In this document: piece by piece, positions 1 to 7,537 of the stretch
Layout: the number at the start of each line of letters is the position of its first letter
How positions within the stretch are numbered: the first letter of the stretch is position 1
Source of the DNA: Bacteroidales bacterium
GTDB lineage: Bacteria; Bacteroidota; Bacteroidia; Bacteroidales; UBA932
Direction: 5' to 3'
Assembly (NCBI GenBank): GCA_017555445.1
Contig: JAFZGK010000003.1
Location: forward strand, 1 to 35,847
DNA length: 35,847 nucleotides
Notes under the pieces: model-generated
What the model was told of the DNA's origin: nothing
What the model saw: the letters and a program-made list of their open reading frames with translations, nothing else
Databases searched by the model: none
Made by a program: the position numbers and the translations under genes

Positions 1-680
1 ACACGTACATTCTTTATGTATGGCGTGTTGCTGTCTCTGTCAGATACTGAAAACTGTCCCTGAGTAGCAGTCTTGATCTTGCCTAACTTGCTGTTGGAGT
101 CCTCAGCGAACTTCTCTGCTGCTTGACGGGCGTTGACTGTAGCTTCTTCAATCATTGCCGGTTTGATATCATTCAGTCCGGTGAATGAATAAACGGTCGG
201 ATATTCCCAATTGTCCTGCATTCCTACAGGTATCCCCTTTTCATAAAGCTTAGCCTGTTCTGTCTGTAATTTCACGATGAGCTCGACCTTGTCACTGCAT
301 ACGGTCACACCTGCTGTGACGATGTAGTTATAGTTGTTATGCTCGCTGTAAAGATTTGTTCTCGTATCCATGATGGAAGGAGAGTTGATCGTGATTTCAT
401 CATCGTTTACACCGGCTTCCTTAAGAAATTCGATGATTGTATTGTTCATGTCCTGAACAGTACTGTAGAGGCTTCCAAGCTCGTTTCCGCCCTGTTTGTA
501 TACTATAGGCCAAATGACTTTGTCAGCCATCACTTCCTTTTCGCACAGACCCTTTACGGTAACGCAACGGTCATAAGACTTGAAATTGCCGACTGTCAGA
601 TTGAGCGAAACGCCGAGAATGATCATTCCCAAGACAAATGCAACACCCGAAAAATACTTGTTGGCGTTCTTAGTTTCCAT
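1..680 (-). CDS. SIMPL (DUF541) domain protein, C-terminus cut by window edge
   Basis: An open frame runs from the ATG at 680 to the window edge (226 complete codons) and is cut at its C-terminus. The product starts with a short basic N-terminus (METKNANKY) and one hydrophobic segment at about residues 9-28, which looks like an uncleaved signal anchor. The rest has the SIMPL/DUF541 pattern: a 'VTVKGLCEKEVMADK' stretch, then 'AGVNDDEI', a 'YIVTAGVTV' strand, and 'EATVNARQAAEKFAEDSNSKLG' near the end. SIMPL proteins are periplasmic or membrane-anchored and of poorly defined function. Members are about 230-250 aa, so probably only a few residues are missing. The start lies 14 bp after the sstT stop on the same strand, so the two are probably co-transcribed. 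Family assignment is confident; no role can be read from the context. Confidence 0.82.
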   Translation of the reverse strand, partial: METKNANKYFSGVAFVLGMIILGVSLNLTVGNFKSYDRCVTVKGLCEKEVMADKVIWPIVYKQGGNELGSLYSTVQDMNNTIIEFLKEAGVNDDEITINSPSIMDTRTNLYSEHNNYNYIVTAGVTVCSDKVELIVKLQTEQAKLYEKGIPVGMQDNWEYPTVYSFTGLNDIKPAMIEEATVNARQAAEKFAEDSNSKLGKIKTATQGQFSVSDRDSNTPYIKNVR

Positions 681-694
681 ATTTCTTATAATGT

Positions 695-1939
695 TTAGAT
701 ATTCTCACTATGTTTCAACTTGTTACGCAGATCTGTAGCGATAGTAAAGAATGCGTCACCACTCGAGTTCAAGGCTGTTTCTACAGAATCCTGTACTACA
801 CCTATGATGAAGCCTACAGCTACAACCTGCATCGCGACGTCGTTGCTTATACCGAAGAGTGAACATGCCATAGGAATCAGCAGCAACGATCCTCCTGCCA
901 CACCTGACGCGCCGCACGCGCCAAAAGTGGCGATTATACTGAGCAACAAAGCGCTGCCGAATGAAGGGACAATACCTAATGTATGACATGTTGCCAAGGT
1001 CATCACAGTAATGGTCACCGCTGCACCGTCCATGTTGATGGTACTGCCAAGAGGAATACTTACAGAGTAGAAGTCTTCGTCAACGTCCATCTGTTTACAC
1101 AAGTTCATGTTGACTGGAATATTAGCTGCTGACGATCGTGTGAAGAAGGCGCTGACTGCACTCTCCTTCAGGCATTTCCATAGAAGCGGATATGGGTTTC
1201 GGCGGAGCATGCAGCCTACGATCAGAGGGTTGAGTACAAGCGAAACAAGCAGCATGCAGCCTACAAGGAGCAGCACAAGTTTTCCATAGGTTGTAAAGAT
1301 TTCCAGACCGCTCTGTGATACGGTAGTATAGACGAGACCGAGTATACCGAAAGGAGCGCATTGGATAATCCATGCAATCACCTTAGATACAGCGTCTGCC
1401 CACTGACGTACGCTGCTGATAGTCTGTTCGCTTGCTACAGCTTTCAGTGCCAGTCCGATAAGGACTGCCCAGAAAAGAATGCTCAGATAGTTTGCATTTG
1501 CAACAGCTGTAACAGGGTTGCTCATCACTTCACGTACGATGTTGCGGAACACATCTCCAAGTGCTCCAGGTGCATTGCCGGATGCGCCGGATACATCTGC
1601 CAGAGCAATTGTTACTGGGAATATGAAACTGCCGACTACAGCCACTACTGCCGCCATCAGTGTTGTGAGCAGATAAAGAGTGATGACAGTACGGAAGCGA
1701 CTGCCAAGTCCTGCTCGAGCTGTTGCTACTGAGGATGTAACCAATACAGCTACCAGCACAGGGGCCATGGCCTTGAGTGCTCCTACAAAAAGATCTCCCA
1801 ACATGGATATTACACTGATCCCAGGCACAAGACGTGCCAATATCGAACCGATAACGATGCCGGATAAAATGCGCAGCATCAGGTTTGTCTGCTGCCATCT
1901 GTTGAGAGCAGATTTGATGATTCCCATAACTTGTGACAT
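695..1939 (-). CDS. sstT: Serine/threonine:Na+ symporter SstT
   Basis: A 414-aa dicarboxylate/amino acid:cation symporter, the same length as E. coli SstT. Family hallmarks are 'TRSSAANIPVNMNLCK' in the serine-rich re-entrant hairpin 1 region, and 'SIPLGSTINMDGAA' followed by 'TITVMTLA' around the sodium and substrate site. Multiple hydrophobic segments span the whole protein. It imports serine and threonine with sodium across the inner membrane. The start at 1939 sits 11 nt downstream of a TATCTTTG -7 box on the minus strand, so the leader is very short. It is divergent from lemA and followed by the SIMPL gene 14 bp downstream. Another dicarboxylate/amino-acid carrier of the family is possible, but length and motifs favour SstT. 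Confidence 0.92.
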   Translation of the reverse strand: MSQVMGIIKSALNRWQQTNLMLRILSGIVIGSILARLVPGISVISMLGDLFVGALKAMAPVLVAVLVTSSVATARAGLGSRFRTVITLYLLTTLMAAVVAVVGSFIFPVTIALADVSGASGNAPGALGDVFRNIVREVMSNPVTAVANANYLSILFWAVLIGLALKAVASEQTISSVRQWADAVSKVIAWIIQCAPFGILGLVYTTVSQSGLEIFTTYGKLVLLLVGCMLLVSLVLNPLIVGCMLRRNPYPLLWKCLKESAVSAFFTRSSAANIPVNMNLCKQMDVDEDFYSVSIPLGSTINMDGAAVTITVMTLATCHTLGIVPSFGSALLLSIIATFGACGASGVAGGSLLLIPMACSLFGISNDVAMQVVAVGFIIGVVQDSVETALNSSGDAFFTIATDLRNKLKHSENI

Positions 1940-1950
1940 AATTTGTTTCT

Positions 1951-1958
1951 CAAAGATA
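1951..1958 (-). promoter_or_regulatory. -7 box of sstT
   Basis: The minus strand reads TATCTTTG, an exact match to the Bacteroidetes -7 element TAnnTTTG, 11 nt before the sstT ATG. No TTTG is seen at the -33 spacing, so this is a one-box prediction. Confidence 0.5.
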
Positions 1959-1964
1959 ATGTTT

Positions 1965-1996
1965 TTTGAAGTATTTGGAAATAATGACTAAATTTG
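1965..1996 (+). promoter_or_regulatory. Promoter of the lemA operon (-33 and -7)
   Basis: TTTG at 1965-1968, a 20-nt spacer and TAAATTTG at 1989-1996 match both elements of the Bacteroidetes sigma-ABfr promoter (TTTG / TAnnTTTG). The lemA ATG follows 22 nt downstream, giving a short leader. The box pair lies in the 79-bp intergenic region shared with the divergent sstT promoter. Confidence 0.75.
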
Positions 1997-2018
1997 TCAT
2001 ACATAAAAGGAATAAGAC

Positions 2019-2609
2019 ATGAATAAGAAAGTTATTGTTCTGATTGCAATCGCAGTCTTGCTGCTCGGCAGCTTCGTATGGGTCAAGAATGTGTACAACA
2101 ACCTTGTTACATCTGACGAAAACACACAATCTGCCTGGTCGCAGGTTGAAAATGTATATCAGCGACGTGCTGACCTCATCCCTAACCTCGTAGCTACAGT
2201 CAAGGGCTATGCTGCTCATGAATCTGAGACTTTGGAAAGCGTTGTCGCCGCCCGTGCAAAGGCAACTCAGGTAACAATTGACCCTTCGACACTCAGTGCG
2301 GATGAGATAGCTAAGTTTAACGAAGCTCAGGGTGAGCTCAGCAATGCATTAGGAAGACTCCTGCTTATCCAGGAAAGCTATCCTGATCTTAAGGCGAACC
2401 AGAATTTCAGGGATCTTCAGGCCCAGCTCGAGGGTACAGAAAACCGTATTGCCACAGAGAGAATGAAGTTCAATGAGGCTGTCCAGACTTACAACACGTC
2501 AATCAGACGTTTCCCAAGCAATATCATCGCTTCTATGTTCGGATTTGAGAAGAAGGGATATTTTGAAGCTAATTCCGGTGCTGAAAATGCACCACAGGTA
2601 GAATTCTAA
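2019..2609 (+). CDS. lemA: LemA family protein
   Basis: A 196-aa protein with one N-terminal transmembrane segment (about residues 4-22) and a long helical domain. The LemA signature is clear: 'YNNLVTSDENTQSAWSQVENVYQRRADLIPNLVATVKGYA' at about residues 26-65, split here by family-typical spacing, and 'AVQTYNTSIRRFPSNIIASMFGFEKKGYF' near the C-terminus. LemA proteins are membrane-anchored four-helix proteins of unknown biochemical role, commonly next to TPM-domain proteins, exactly as here (two TPM genes follow 10 bp downstream). The N-terminus faces out according to family topology. The promoter pair at 1965-1996 supports this start. Confidence 0.93.
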   Translation: MNKKVIVLIAIAVLLLGSFVWVKNVYNNLVTSDENTQSAWSQVENVYQRRADLIPNLVATVKGYAAHESETLESVVAARAKATQVTIDPSTLSADEIAKFNEAQGELSNALGRLLLIQESYPDLKANQNFRDLQAQLEGTENRIATERMKFNEAVQTYNTSIRRFPSNIIASMFGFEKKGYFEANSGAENAPQVEF

Positions 2610-2619
2610 ATTCAAACCA

Positions 2620-3051
2620 ATGAAACCGGAACACTTTCTGACCGCTGAGCAGCAGGAAACTGTTGTTGCTGCGGTCAGACTCGCAGAAAAAGGAACCTCA
2701 GGCGAGATCAGGATACATATAGATGAGGACTGCAAAGGTGACCCTGTGAAAAGGGCTGAAGCAGTATTCGTAAAGCTCGGCATGCATAAGACAGAACTGA
2801 GGAATGGTGTCCTGATTTATCTGGCGTTCAATTCAAAGGTATTTGCCATAATCGGCGACAAAGGCATCAATGACATTGTCCCTGAGGGTTTCTGGAATGA
2901 TGTTGCCAGCTGTATGTCATCGCATTTCAGTGCAGGAGACTTTACAGGTGGACTAGAACAGGCATGTCTGATGGTTGGAGATAAGTTAAGAGCCTATTTC
3001 CCTTATCAGGAACACGACATAAATGAATTACCAGATGAAATTTCCTTCTAA
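2620..3051 (+). CDS. TPM domain protein, short soluble form
   Basis: A 143-aa protein made almost entirely of a TPM (TLP18.3/Psb32/MOLO-1) fold: 'LAEKGTSGEIRIHI', 'RNGVLIYLAFNSKVFAIIGDKGIN' and 'FWNDVASCMSSHFSAGDFTGGLEQACLMVGD'. It has no signal peptide and no membrane segment, unlike the next gene. TPM proteins have been linked to phosphatase activity or membrane-protein quality control, but the function in Bacteroidetes is unproven. It begins 10 bp after lemA, and its 3' end overlaps the next gene by 29 bp in another frame, so translation of the pair is probably coupled. Confidence 0.85.
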   Translation: MKPEHFLTAEQQETVVAAVRLAEKGTSGEIRIHIDEDCKGDPVKRAEAVFVKLGMHKTELRNGVLIYLAFNSKVFAIIGDKGINDIVPEGFWNDVASCMSSHFSAGDFTGGLEQACLMVGDKLRAYFPYQEHDINELPDEISF

Positions 3052-3826
3052 ATATATATTGCTGACAAGCTTACTTCTGCTGTCATTGGTGGCATATGCC
3101 ATTCCGGAGCGTCCTAATCCTCAAAGACTTGTCAATGACTATGCTGATATTTTCACAAGAGAACAGGAGGAAAGGCTGGAACAGATGCTTGTAGCATTCG
3201 ATGATACCACATCAAACCAGATTGCAGTAGTCACTGTCAAGAATCTCGAAGGCTATGATGCATCCGAGTATGCGACACGCATAGGTTTGGAGTGGCAGGT
3301 AGGATCTGAGAGATTCGATAATGGAATCGTTCTCCTTGTCAAGCCTAAGACAATAGCTTCTGCAGGTCAGGTCTTCATCGCTGTCGGATATGGACTTGAG
3401 GGTGCCATTCCTGATGCGTATGCCAAGCGTATAATAGACAATCAGCTTATTCCAAACTTCATGGCTGATGACTATTATGCCGGTGTCAAGTCTGCATGTG
3501 AAGTGCTGATGAAGCTGGCAAGCGGTGAGATATCAGATCCTGATGATGCAGATGAAGATCTGGAAGCTTTGGCGATCATCATGATTATCTGCTTTATTGG
3601 CCTTTTGGTCATCCTGTCTTTGATTTTCGGCAGCAGTAATGGGAATCATGGTGGTTCGGGAGGCAATGGTGGAAGAACCATATACATCGGTCCTATAATC
3701 ACCACGGGAAGAAACTATGGTGGCGGTTTCTCAGGTGGCAGCAGCTTTGGAGGAGGCTTTGGTGGCGGTTTCGGTGGCTTCGGAGGAGGTTCCTTCGGAG
3801 GAGGCGGTGCAGGCGGTAGCTGGTAG
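3023..3826 (+). CDS. TPM domain protein with signal peptide, TM helix and Gly-rich tail
   Basis: A 267-aa protein. An N-terminal signal sequence (about residues 5-26, ending ALPE-like 'AYAIPERP') precedes a TPM domain with 'VNDYADIFTREQEERLEQML', 'NQIAVVTVKNLEGYD' and 'DNGIVLLVKP'. 'VAVGYGLEGAIPD'-like residues follow. A transmembrane helix lies at about 185-204 and the tail from about 207 is very glycine-rich, with SGGSSFGGGFGGG-type repeats. This YgcG-like layout is the usual LemA partner. ATG codons at 3023 and 3035 are both possible; the first gives a 29-bp overlap with the upstream TPM gene. The domain should sit outside the cytoplasmic membrane, anchored by the C-terminal helix. Confidence 0.88.
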   Translation: MNYQMKFPSKYILLTSLLLLSLVAYAIPERPNPQRLVNDYADIFTREQEERLEQMLVAFDDTTSNQIAVVTVKNLEGYDASEYATRIGLEWQVGSERFDNGIVLLVKPKTIASAGQVFIAVGYGLEGAIPDAYAKRIIDNQLIPNFMADDYYAGVKSACEVLMKLASGEISDPDDADEDLEALAIIMIICFIGLLVILSLIFGSSNGNHGGSGGNGGRTIYIGPIITTGRNYGGGFSGGSSFGGGFGGGFGGFGGGSFGGGGAGGSW

Positions 3827-3874
3827 AATCTCAAATCTTTATCTACAAAGTGTAGGACTTTTAATAAATTGTTA

Positions 3875-3882
3875 TATCTTTG
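3875..3882 (+). promoter_or_regulatory. -7 box of the tRNA-Thr gene
   Basis: TATCTTTG matches TAnnTTTG exactly and lies 31 nt before the mature tRNA 5' end, leaving a leader of about 25 nt. No clear TTTG at -33. Confidence 0.5.
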
Positions 3883-3913
3883 CTGACCCTTTTGGAAAAG
3901 GTATGACAATATT

Positions 3914-3987
3914 GCCGATGTAGCTCAGTTGGCCAGAGCACGTGATTTGTAATCTCGGGGTCGTGGGTTCGATTCCCTCCATCGGCT
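3914..3987 (+). tRNA. tRNA-Thr (anticodon TGT)
   Basis: A full cloverleaf can be folded by hand. The acceptor stem is GCCGATG (3914-3920) with CATCGGC (3980-3986) and discriminator T at 3987. The D stem is GCTC/GAGC, the anticodon stem is 3941-3945 with 3953-3957 and loop TTTGTAA (anticodon TGT at 3948-3950), and the T arm is 3963-3979 with TTCGATT loop. Thus it reads ACA threonine codons. CCA is not encoded. Two oddities are a U-U opposition in the middle of the anticodon stem (3943/3955) and another in the T stem (3964/3978). Confidence 0.93.
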
Positions 3988-3997
3988 CTTACCTGAT

Positions 3998-4028
3998 AAA
4001 TCTTGGAGTTTCCCTCCAAGATTTTTTA
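3998..4028 (+). terminator. Intrinsic terminator after tRNA-Thr
   Basis: A perfect hairpin (ATCTTGGAG at 4000-4008 with CTCCAAGAT at 4014-4022, 5-nt loop, two further A-T pairs below) is followed directly by a T-rich run. It ends the tRNA transcript before the MORN gene. Confidence 0.85.
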
Positions 4029-4111
4029 TTTCTATTAGCTTTGATAATTAGCGCTTTAAGATCTGATAATAGAAGAAATACCCTTACTTCAACGATGTCT
4101 GTAAAAATTAG

Positions 4112-4119
4112 TATATTTG
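4112..4119 (+). promoter_or_regulatory. -7 box of the MORN/Sel1-like gene
   Basis: TATATTTG matches TAnnTTTG and lies 21 nt before the ATG at 4141, so this gene has its own promoter downstream of the tRNA terminator. The -33 element is not clear. Confidence 0.5.
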
Positions 4120-4140
4120 TAAGGATCTATTTTTCATCGT

Positions 4141-6051
4141 ATGAAACTACCTGAAAACATGTCAAAAATTGTTGGTCGAAAATATGCAGGCCAGAAGGAT
4201 ACGGAGGGACGCCCTCACGGACATGGCGTCATGGAATATCACACGTCATCTTCCAAGAAATTCAAGTACGAAGGGCACTTCGTGCACGGAGTCCGCTCCG
4301 GATATGGAGTGTGGTATGAACTCAGTCAGTACATCCGTGAATATGAAGAGTGGGAATGGGTGCAGATGGGAGAGTATGACAGCTGCGGCAGATTGATCCA
4401 CCCCAACACGAAGCCTGGTCCTCGCAAAGAGGTAATTGAGTCATGGAATCAGACGTTCAGGGGATGGTGGAGGAATGATGATGCCTCACATAAATTTGAC
4501 TACACTCGCGGGAAGTACGCAGCAGATGATCTTGAAATTACTGAAGACGACAAGTTCTTGACTTATTTCCATGATTTCAAGGCGATTAGGAAGTTGCCAA
4601 AATCGACGGTTTCAAAACTTAAGAGAAGCACAAAACCATGTGCCAGATATGGGTATGGAGTATGGCTTTGGCTGACTCACAAAGACAGTAAATCACTTAA
4701 AACGGCTTTCAAGATCTTTGAGGAATCGGCTGCGAATGGCATTGCAGATGCCCTTCACATGCTCTCCAGAATGTATTATCTTGGCGAGGCATATGACGAG
4801 AATGCCGGAAAGTTCGTGGTGGACCGTAAGCTTTCCATGGAGCTGCAAGCTCAGGCGATCGAAAAAGGCAGTATTACTGCCAAGCTCAGACGCAACAGAG
4901 ACCTGTATTTAGGCACTGAGGAAGTTAAGGCGGATAAAGAAGCTGCCATTGCAGTGGCTGAACGTGAATCGTCTGCCATTTTCAGCGAATCGATTCTTTG
5001 GACTGAACAGCTTGGATGGTTTTATCAGGTGGAAGGTGAGACAGATAAGGCCATCAATGCATATGATAAGTGCATAGTCAATGGTTACTATGCCCCGATA
5101 TTGGACCAGGCCTTGATTGCTCTTGAAAAGGAAGACTTTGAATACTATGAAACTCTGATGAAAATCGGAATGAAGCTGGAGATTCCTGAGTGCTATGTTA
5201 TGGGATTTGAGCAGGAGGAATGTTGGGATTCGCTTGAGGATCATGAAAGGAAAAACCTTCATAGTCAGATGAAGCGAAATCTGCCGGAAGGCGTTTACCT
5301 GGGCAGTGCATTTTGTGCATATGTCTTGGCAGATGCGCTGCTGAACGGAAAGTTCGGGTTTAACATTGACCTTGGCAAGGGTAAGGAGTATGCCGACATA
5401 GCGCTGACCTATGGCTACAGCGATGCAGCAAGTCTTTTGATTGAGGCTGCTGAGACTCTCCAGGACCCTGAATTCATGTCGGATGAGGAACTTCTTAGGC
5501 TCAGGTACGATGCATTGCGCTATGGCGTTGATGATCAGCTTGACTATGTGATCAAGCACAAGGATACATATATCGCGATGGGATACGGAGATGATATAGA
5601 GTCTACATGGACGCATATATGGAAAAAGAAATATCCTGCTCCAAAGACTCAGATCGATCCGACAGCGATGATTATCCAGCCATCAGGAGTGGTGTCCTTT
5701 GTCGAGGCTGATATCTTTTCGATGTCCTATCGTGAAATGTCTCTGCTCATAGGCGCAGAAGGACTTGATGCTGTCCATTTCTCGGAACCTTTGAATCAGA
5801 TCACGAAGAACTGCGGATTCAAAGGATATCAGCTGGCAATGTATACCGACAGGGATGGTTATGCAAAGGACCTTCCAGACAATGCTGTCGGAACCATTCT
5901 ATATGGACGCGGATATGAAATAAGAGGTGCCGTAATCATTGCCCTTGAGGACAACAAGTACGACACCCATTCATTCCATTTCCAGGAAGACCTTGACAAT
6001 GTCTTCGCTGCAATATCAGATCTGACAGGAGGTCTTGTCCGCCAAGAATGA
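4141..6051 (+). CDS. MORN and Sel1/TPR-like repeat protein with unnamed C-terminal domain
   Basis: A 636-aa protein without signal peptide or membrane segment, so probably cytosolic. Residues about 22-60 contain MORN-type repeats ('GRPHGHGVMEYH', 'YEGHFVHGVRSGYGVWYE'). Residues about 168-330 and 385-435 are helical with Sel1/TPR-like features ('AFKIFEESAANGIADALHMLSRMYYLGEA', 'YADIALTYGYSDAASLLIEAA', each split across this stretch). Residues about 506-636 form a separate domain with 'IIQPSGVVSF', 'EADIFSMSYREMSLLI', 'RGAVIIALED' and 'NVFAAISDLTGG'. That domain is closely matched by the stand-alone 153-aa protein encoded convergently 7 bp away. MORN and Sel1 repeats usually mediate protein or membrane contacts. 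I do not recognise a named family for the C-terminal domain and infer no catalytic activity. Confidence 0.8.
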   Translation: MKLPENMSKIVGRKYAGQKDTEGRPHGHGVMEYHTSSSKKFKYEGHFVHGVRSGYGVWYELSQYIREYEEWEWVQMGEYDSCGRLIHPNTKPGPRKEVIESWNQTFRGWWRNDDASHKFDYTRGKYAADDLEITEDDKFLTYFHDFKAIRKLPKSTVSKLKRSTKPCARYGYGVWLWLTHKDSKSLKTAFKIFEESAANGIADALHMLSRMYYLGEAYDENAGKFVVDRKLSMELQAQAIEKGSITAKLRRNRDLYLGTEEVKADKEAAIAVAERESSAIFSESILWTEQLGWFYQVEGETDKAINAYDKCIVNGYYAPILDQALIALEKEDFEYYETLMKIGMKLEIPECYVMGFEQEECWDSLEDHERKNLHSQMKRNLPEGVYLGSAFCAYVLADALLNGKFGFNIDLGKGKEYADIALTYGYSDAASLLIEAAETLQDPEFMSDEELLRLRYDALRYGVDDQLDYVIKHKDTYIAMGYGDDIESTWTHIWKKKYPAPKTQIDPTAMIIQPSGVVSFVEADIFSMSYREMSLLIGAEGLDAVHFSEPLNQITKNCGFKGYQLAMYTDRDGYAKDLPDNAVGTILYGRGYEIRGAVIIALEDNKYDTHSFHFQEDLDNVFAAISDLTGGLVRQE

Positions 6052-6058
6052 TTGCACT

Positions 6059-6520
6059 CTACGCCCACGGATCATATCGGCCATCGTCATCTGTCTCGCG
6101 TCTTAATATACCGCTAAGATCGTCGATGGCTTCGAATACGTTTTCAATGTCCTCCTCACTCTCGAATGAGGAGGCATTATTTTCTTTATCTTCCAATGCT
6201 ATGATTATCGGACCTCTCACATCAGATTCCTCATCATAGAGCATGCTTCCGACATAATTGTACTCAAAGTCTTCAGTCACTGCTTTCCTGACTAAATACA
6301 TGATCAGATTCTTTTCAAGGCCGCATTCTTCTGTAATTGCAGCAAGATGCTCAGAGGAATGCACAACTTCAAGGTCCTCGCCATAGATAAGTGCTTCCAT
6401 TTCACTTGACGTCATGGAACTCACATCTGCATCGAGGAATTCAGTATAGCCTGAAGGATGAATGACAAGGACTGCAGGCAGAATTTCGTAATCTTCTGGC
6501 ATGACCTTACCTTTTTTCAA
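6059..6520 (-). CDS. Stand-alone homologue of the MORN protein C-terminal domain
   Basis: A 153-aa, acidic, soluble protein and last gene of the five-gene minus-strand operon. It aligns along most of its length with residues 506-636 of the convergent MORN protein: 'VIHPSGYTEFLDAD' with 'IIQPSGVVSFVEAD', 'MTSSEMEALIYGEDLEVVHSSEHL' with 'MSYREMSLLIGAEGLDAVHFSEPL', 'VRGPIIIALED' with 'IRGAVIIALED', and 'NVFEAIDDLSG' with 'NVFAAISDLTG'. The DNA is clearly diverged, so this is an old duplication. The start at 6520 overlaps the upstream 123-aa gene by 14 bp, suggesting coupled translation. No function is recognised; competition or partnership with the MORN protein is speculation. Confidence 0.8.
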   Translation of the reverse strand: MKKGKVMPEDYEILPAVLVIHPSGYTEFLDADVSSMTSSEMEALIYGEDLEVVHSSEHLAAITEECGLEKNLIMYLVRKAVTEDFEYNYVGSMLYDEESDVRGPIIIALEDKENNASSFESEEDIENVFEAIDDLSGILRRETDDDGRYDPWA

Positions 6521-6878
6521 GAGTCAGAGTGAAGGAATATGAGTACCTGCCGAACCAGAAGGTTTCGCTATGTTTCGTCTCTGCATATGAGATCTTGAAT
6601 TGAGAACTATATGAGGAGTATTGAAATGAAGTTTCCAGAACGACTCCGTCCTTATGGAGTTCAAGAACCTTGAAATTGAAGTCGGGAAAAATCAGTTTCT
6701 CAATACCATACTGCTTCCATTCTTCTTTCCTTGGAGAGAACAGGCTGACGCCTTCCTTAAGGTCAACACCCTTCAGGTCGCACTCGAAGCGGTCTTCAAG
6801 GTCAATGTCTTCTCCTGTCACCTCATTCTCAGATGAGGCGCACGTCTTGAGGACAAACTTGTAATTATCGAAACTCAT
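6507..6878 (-). CDS. Unknown 123-aa protein
   Basis: I do not recognise this protein. It has no signal peptide or membrane segment. The pattern of short alternating hydrophobic stretches ('FNFKVLELHKDGVVLETSFQYSS', 'FWFGRYSYSFTLTLEKR') suggests a small beta-rich fold. It lies between the DUF1963 gene (29 bp upstream) and the 153-aa gene (14-bp overlap) in the same orientation, so it belongs to the operon starting at 11352. Coding status is supported by its tight packing and by the lack of a credible competing frame. Confidence 0.7.
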   Translation of the reverse strand: MSFDNYKFVLKTCASSENEVTGEDIDLEDRFECDLKGVDLKEGVSLFSPRKEEWKQYGIEKLIFPDFNFKVLELHKDGVVLETSFQYSSYSSQFKISYAETKHSETFWFGRYSYSFTLTLEKR

Positions 6879-6907
6879 AAGCGGAAAAGTTTAAGATTCT
6901 ATTGTGT

Positions 6908-7519
6908 TTATGATGTGTGTAAGCAGAAGGATACATTTGAGAAATCATCATTCTTACGTTCGGCCGGCACCATGAAGTTCACGGTGCCGCAGTCGAAGAA
7001 GCGGAGTCCCCATCTTTCCTCCTCGTCAAGCTGGAGGAGAGACATGAGGCCTTCGTTTTCGTCTTCATAGCCCTCTGTCATTGCCGGCATACCAAGAAGT
7101 TTGAAACCGAAATCTGCCTCATCAGTAGACTCAAATGACATTTCCTCAGCCGCAAGAACGGCAGATTCGCCATCCTCCCAATAGTACTCATGAGTACAAA
7201 GATCTGAGCAGTCCTCGCTATAGAGAACCTTGAAAGAATCAGGTCTCCACTCCCCTGATCCCCCGCAAGGAGCATCCAGGTCGCCAAGGAAATAATCCAG
7301 ATCAGCAAAGAACCAGAGCATGCCTTTGTGAGGCAGTCTGCCTTCTGTGTCGAGTTCTGCAATGTCCTCAAGGCTGATCTGACAGATGAATGTAAGCAGA
7401 GTTTCGTAGTCGCTGCTGCAAGGCCATTCGAAAGCCTCCGGCAGATCAGGGAAGCCCCACCAGTGACTTTTACCTGCGAGGTCTTCAGTTGAAGGGTGTA
7501 TATTTATCTTGATTGCCAT
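6908..7519 (-). CDS. DUF1963 (YwqG-like) family protein
   Basis: A 203-aa soluble, acidic protein with the DUF1963 pattern: 'SHWWGFPDLPEAFEWP' near residue 20, then 'LTFICQISLEDIAEL', then 'GMLWFFADLDYF', and a late 'WGLRFFDCGTVNFMVP' strand region. In this family the 'G.P.lP....WP' opening and the 'fl.Qi.l.e' strand are the most constant parts. YwqG-like proteins have no established enzyme activity. From memory, some are listed as candidate immunity proteins in polymorphic-toxin loci. It sits 18 bp after the 311-aa gene and 29 bp before the 123-aa gene, in the same operon. Family call good, role uncertain. Confidence 0.82.
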   Translation of the reverse strand: MAIKINIHPSTEDLAGKSHWWGFPDLPEAFEWPCSSDYETLLTFICQISLEDIAELDTEGRLPHKGMLWFFADLDYFLGDLDAPCGGSGEWRPDSFKVLYSEDCSDLCTHEYYWEDGESAVLAAEEMSFESTDEADFGFKLLGMPAMTEGYEDENEGLMSLLQLDEEERWGLRFFDCGTVNFMVPAERKNDDFSNVSFCLHTS

Positions 7520-7537
7520 AGTTTTATGGTGGTTATG

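Noticed and set aside
3715..3909. Proline-rich reverse-strand frame opposite the Gly-rich TPM tail
   Set aside because: It is the antisense image of the glycine repeats and has no family features or promoter.
4909..5616. 235-aa open frame antisense to the MORN gene
   Set aside because: It lies wholly inside a convincing gene on the other strand and shows no recognisable protein pattern.
6151..6174. 8-bp inverted repeat with 8-nt loop as terminator of the MORN gene
   Set aside because: It is inside the 153-aa coding region, about 100 bp past the MORN stop, and the T-rich stretch behind it is interrupted; too weak to list.
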